Origin: RBG-16-66-20 sp038040245
Lineage (GTDB): Bacteria > Pseudomonadota > Gammaproteobacteria > Burkholderiales > SG8-39
Direction of reading: 5' to 3'
NCBI GenBank assembly: GCA_038040245.1
Contig: JBBPIU010000021.1
Location: 1 to 34,072 of the forward strand
Length of the DNA stretch: 34,072 nucleotides
How positions within the stretch are numbered: position 1 is the stretch's first letter; every line of letters starts with the position of its first letter. The translations under genes and the position numbers were made by a program. Below, in pieces: positions 32,581 through 34,072 of this stretch. The notes beneath the pieces were generated by a model. The model had not been told where the DNA came from. It saw only the letters and a program-made list of their open reading frames with translations, and made no database searches.

Positions 32581-32668
32581 ATTTAAAGTTGCGCTTTGCG
32601 GCGGGCCACCACAGACGGTTGACTTTGCACGGTGCTCGCGGCCCGTCCGCAGCAGCTACCGGTTAGAG
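32581..32668. repeat. Probable degenerate attC site
   Basis: ATTTAAA (32581-32587) is one base off RYYYAAC, and GTTAGAG (32662-32668) closes the site. Inside, TGCGGCGGGCC (32597-32607) pairs with GGCCCG-T-CCGCA (32640-32651), an 11-bp stem with one unpaired base, as attC stems have. The left outer box has lost its final C, so the site is probably inactive. Confidence 0.45.
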
Positions 32669-32752
32669 CGCGACGAACCATACGATTGCCGGGAGCACCA
32701 GCATTCCCAAGAAAAAAAGCACGTATGCCGCTGCCGCCCCGGCGCGGACGTC
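32663..32752 (-). other. Orphan transmembrane segment ending in the cassette box
   Basis: The minus-strand frame contains AYVLFFLGMLVLPAIVWF and ends VAL with TAA inside CTCTAAC. It directly follows the 78-residue membrane protein gene, with the two overlapping by 2 bp, but no start codon with a ribosome site is found. It may be the 3' end of a gene broken by a frameshift (a run of seven T lies in it), or a GTG-started 20-residue peptide. Confidence 0.3.
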
Positions 32753-32987
32753 AAATTCTCTTCTCGACGATAAAGCTGAGCACGAGAAGCGTTGCCGGCC
32801 AAAGTCCGACGAAGATTCCCCAGCGTTCCGCGTGAGCTTCCTGCAGCGCCGCCTGCAGCGCGGGATCGGTAATCTTGCTGAGCACATGCCGCCCGACCTC
32901 GATTTGCGGCCCGAAAAACCACACCAGCCACGACAGCGGGATCGAAACCAATCCGACCCAGAACAAGACTTGCGATAGCGTTTCCAT
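32751..32987 (-). CDS. Small two-helix membrane protein
   Basis: A 78-residue protein with hydrophobic segments at about residues 7-26 (LFWVGLVSIPLSWLVWFF) and 56-72 (WGIFVGLWPATLLVLSF), separated by a polar helix with ALQAALQEAHAER. AAGGAGA precedes ATG 32987 at good spacing, so it is a real gene. I recognise no family. It is the third of three tiny membrane-protein genes in one cassette; the preceding gene stops 15 bp upstream. Toxin, antitoxin or envelope-stress roles are possible but unsupported. Confidence 0.6.
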   Translation of the reverse strand: METLSQVLFWVGLVSIPLSWLVWFFGPQIEVGRHVLSKITDPALQAALQEAHAERWGIFVGLWPATLLVLSFIVEKRI

Positions 32988-33002
32988 GCCGTTCTCCTTC
33001 CG

Positions 33003-33122
33003 TTAGGGTGCAACAAACTCTCGTTTTATGTCATCTGACATCATCCGCCTGACCATCCACCCGAACAATACCGAAAAAACGATCGTGATCACGACGATGA
33101 ATGCCGTCATGATCTTCATCAT
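33003..33122 (-). CDS. Very small single-helix membrane protein
   Basis: A 39-residue protein: a hydrophobic stretch (about 6-23, TAFIVVITIVFSVLFGW) then a short charged tail (VRRMMSDDIKREFVAP). Its ATG 33122 overlaps the TGA of the preceding tiny gene as ATGA, and its TAA lies in a CCCTAAC string (33002-33008). The coupling and the matching hydrophobic design argue that it is coding, but it is short and has no known relatives that I recall. Confidence 0.45.
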   Translation of the reverse strand: MMKIMTAFIVVITIVFSVLFGWMVRRMMSDDIKREFVAP

Positions 33123-33223
33123 GAGGTCAAAACCTGCGCGAATCGCGCAAGGACGATGAACGTCCATGCCACGCCGGTGACGAAGCTCGACCAGGGAACC
33201 CCAGATTCGGAAAACGTATTCAT
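33119..33223 (-). CDS. Very small single-helix membrane protein, first in cassette
   Basis: A 34-residue protein, MNTFSESGVPWSSFVTG and then a hydrophobic stretch with VAWTFIVLARFAQVL. It starts about 30 bp after the attC-like site at 33251-33317, reading away from it, the usual place for the first gene of a cassette. The stop overlaps the next ATG. No Shine-Dalgarno is seen. Support comes from position, coupling and the hydrophobic pattern. Confidence 0.42.
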   Translation of the reverse strand: MNTFSESGVPWSSFVTGVAWTFIVLARFAQVLTS

Positions 33224-33250
33224 GTGCGGCCGCGGTAACCAGGGGACCTT

Positions 33251-33317
33251 GCGCTCTAACGTCCGGCTTCAGGCGCGCGCGGCTTCATGCGCGTCGCCTG
33301 CGACCGGTGGTTAGGGC
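33251..33317. repeat. attC-like integron recombination site
   Basis: Plus strand: TAAC (33257-33260), 2 nt, CCGG, 4 nt, AGGCG, 1 nt, GCGC, 8-nt loop, GCGC, 2 nt, CGCCT, 4 nt, CCGG, 2 nt, GTTA (33310-33313). Each left block pairs with its partner at matching distances, with one extra unpaired base on one side. This is the attC plan of outer R boxes, inner L boxes, central stem and terminal loop. The left outer box, extended to GCGCTCTAAC, is mirrored exactly at 32662-32671. Confidence 0.75.
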
Positions 33318-33320
33318 CCA

Positions 33321-34072
33321 TCATCGAATGCTTTCGCTTGCGACCGCCGAGCGCACCTTGTTTGCGCGTATGCCAAATATGAAATGAAAGGGAGCCATGG
33401 CGAAGCCCCAAGTCCAAATGGAGCGCTGATCGTTGCGCGCGTGGTTACCATGCACCGTAAACGGCATGTTTGCTTTCGTTTTCCGAATCCAGCGCCGGAA
33501 CGGTGGTTGCTTAGTTCGGGCCTGATCGATGGCCAACTGATAGGCTGACAGCGCCTCCCCTCCATAGGTGGCGACGACGGACCTGTGCCAATCGAACAGG
33601 CTCTTTAGTCCAGGATGTTCTGCAAAGAAAGGGACTATGGTCAAAGGTCGCAAGAGTGCAGCGAGGGAGAGATCAGCCGCCGAAAACGTGTCGCCTACAA
33701 GATACCTGTGCTCGGCCAAGCGCTTTGCAATCGGGAGCAGATATTCCTCCAACGCCTCATAGATTCCCGAAGACTCTGCCTTGTGCATATCGAAGCGCTG
33801 CATCAGCGCCATTCCGAGAACCCAGCCTGCAATGCGACGCACGCCTGGGAGGCGGAACAAGCCGAAGGCCCGTTCGCCGAGAAAAAGTGTAGTCAGGTGG
33901 TTCGGACATTCAAGAATGGCTTGTGTATAGCCGAGGCGTCGGGCCAATAGGCCAAGTGTCGTATCAAGGTCCAGCAATGTTGAATCAATCGCCGTACGAT
34001 TTAACTCATTGCCCGGGAAGAGGCATGTGGACATGTGGTAGGCACTGGGGAGTTGTCTGAGCATAGGCGTGG
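33321..34072 (-). CDS. Glutathione-S-transferase-like protein (5' end outside window)
   Basis: The visible 247 or more residues contain a GST C-terminal domain: PGNELNRTAIDSTLLDLDTT at its start, LEEYLLPIAKRLAEHRYLVG and then DTFSAADLSLAALLRPL, the N-capping/hydrophobic-staple region of GSTs. The tail after about residue 190 (PFRRWIRKTKANMPF) is unusual. The first ATG in view (34064) would miss the thioredoxin-like glutathione-binding domain, so the gene most likely begins beyond 34072. Its TGA stands four bases before a CCCTAAC box of the attC-like site, so it is the cargo of the next cassette. Confidence 0.7.
   Translation of the reverse strand, partial: TPMLRQLPSAYHMSTCLFPGNELNRTAIDSTLLDLDTTLGLLARRLGYTQAILECPNHLTTLFLGERAFGLFRLPGVRRIAGWVLGMALMQRFDMHKAESSGIYEALEEYLLPIAKRLAEHRYLVGDTFSAADLSLAALLRPLTIVPFFAEHPGLKSLFDWHRSVVATYGGEALSAYQLAIDQARTKQPPFRRWIRKTKANMPFTVHGNHARNDQRSIWTWGFAMAPFHFIFGIRANKVRSAVASESIR

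Larger units (their letters stand above)
30164..34072 (-). mobile_element. Integron-like gene-cassette array (no integrase in view)
   Basis: From 30164 to the window edge all genes are short, on the minus strand, and lie in DNA visibly poorer in G+C than the rest. Gene ends coincide with RYYYAAC-like boxes: stop TAA within CCCTAAC (30164-30170), CTTAAC (32129-32134) and CTCTAAC (32662-32668), and TGA just before CCCTAAC (33310-33316). One complete attC-like site is at 33251-33317, and its outer box GCGCTCTAAC returns as an exact inverted copy at 32662-32671, the expected pair of ends of one cassette. If genes point away from attI, an integrase would lie to the right of the window. Confidence 0.65.

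Noticed and set aside
33002..33008. Additional cassette boundary (CCCTAAC at the stop of the 39-residue gene)
   Set aside because: No partner box or hairpin nearby, and the ribosome site of the next gene follows at once; probably chance.

Overview
The window is high-G+C DNA from a bacterium that looks like a betaproteobacterium of Burkholderiales type. This is inferred from the divergent ssb/uvrA pair, a gltIJKL-type amino-acid ABC operon, the dense layout with many 1-8 bp gene overlaps, and the overall look of the proteins. No rRNA, tRNA, CRISPR array, integrase or complete insertion sequence is visible.

Left part (1-6600): an FmdB-type zinc-ribbon gene and ssb face uvrA across a shared upstream region. 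uvrA runs into a perfect 28-bp inverted repeat that supplies its last codons and stop. Just beyond it lies a 27-codon scrap that reads like the C-terminus of a PaaI/hotdog thioesterase. A SbmA/BacA-like ABC exporter and a small alpha/beta hydrolase follow, back to back.

Middle part (6600-30000) is metabolic and well packed. It holds acetoacetyl-CoA synthetase with a methyltransferase, gamma-glutamyltransferase, a glutamate/aspartate ABC transporter with an internal terminator, and a membrane-anchored Mrr-like protein. Next come a TauD-type dioxygenase, a HAD hydrolase, a secreted acetoacetate-decarboxylase-like protein and a 3-hydroxyisobutyrate-dehydrogenase-like enzyme. An ECF sigma factor follows with a coupled membrane protein and a secreted protein. 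A NIPSNAP/esterase/ThDP-enzyme operon, a CoA-binding protein and an AraC regulator come next. A MoaD/ThiS-like sulfur carrier is coupled to a BNR beta-propeller and lies divergent to metY, which is coupled to a zinc alcohol dehydrogenase. Several of these genes carry short internal stretches with AT-ending codons unlike the rest of the gene.

Right part (30164-34072) differs: it is visibly less G+C-rich, its genes are small and all on the minus strand, and it looks like an integron-type gene-cassette array without an integrase in view. One site (33251-33317) has a full attC architecture. A 10-bp box in it recurs as an exact inverted copy at 32662-32671, as expected for the two ends of one cassette. 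Other gene boundaries carry degenerate or collapsed versions, with stop codons lying in or next to RYYYAAC-like boxes. The cargo is a transglutaminase-like lipoprotein, an orphan ModA-like binding protein, a broken uracil-DNA glycosylase, an unknown protein, a cluster of very small membrane proteins, and a glutathione-S-transferase-like protein cut by the window edge. At the left edge the array abuts the last 42 codons of a molybdenum hydroxylase large-subunit gene.
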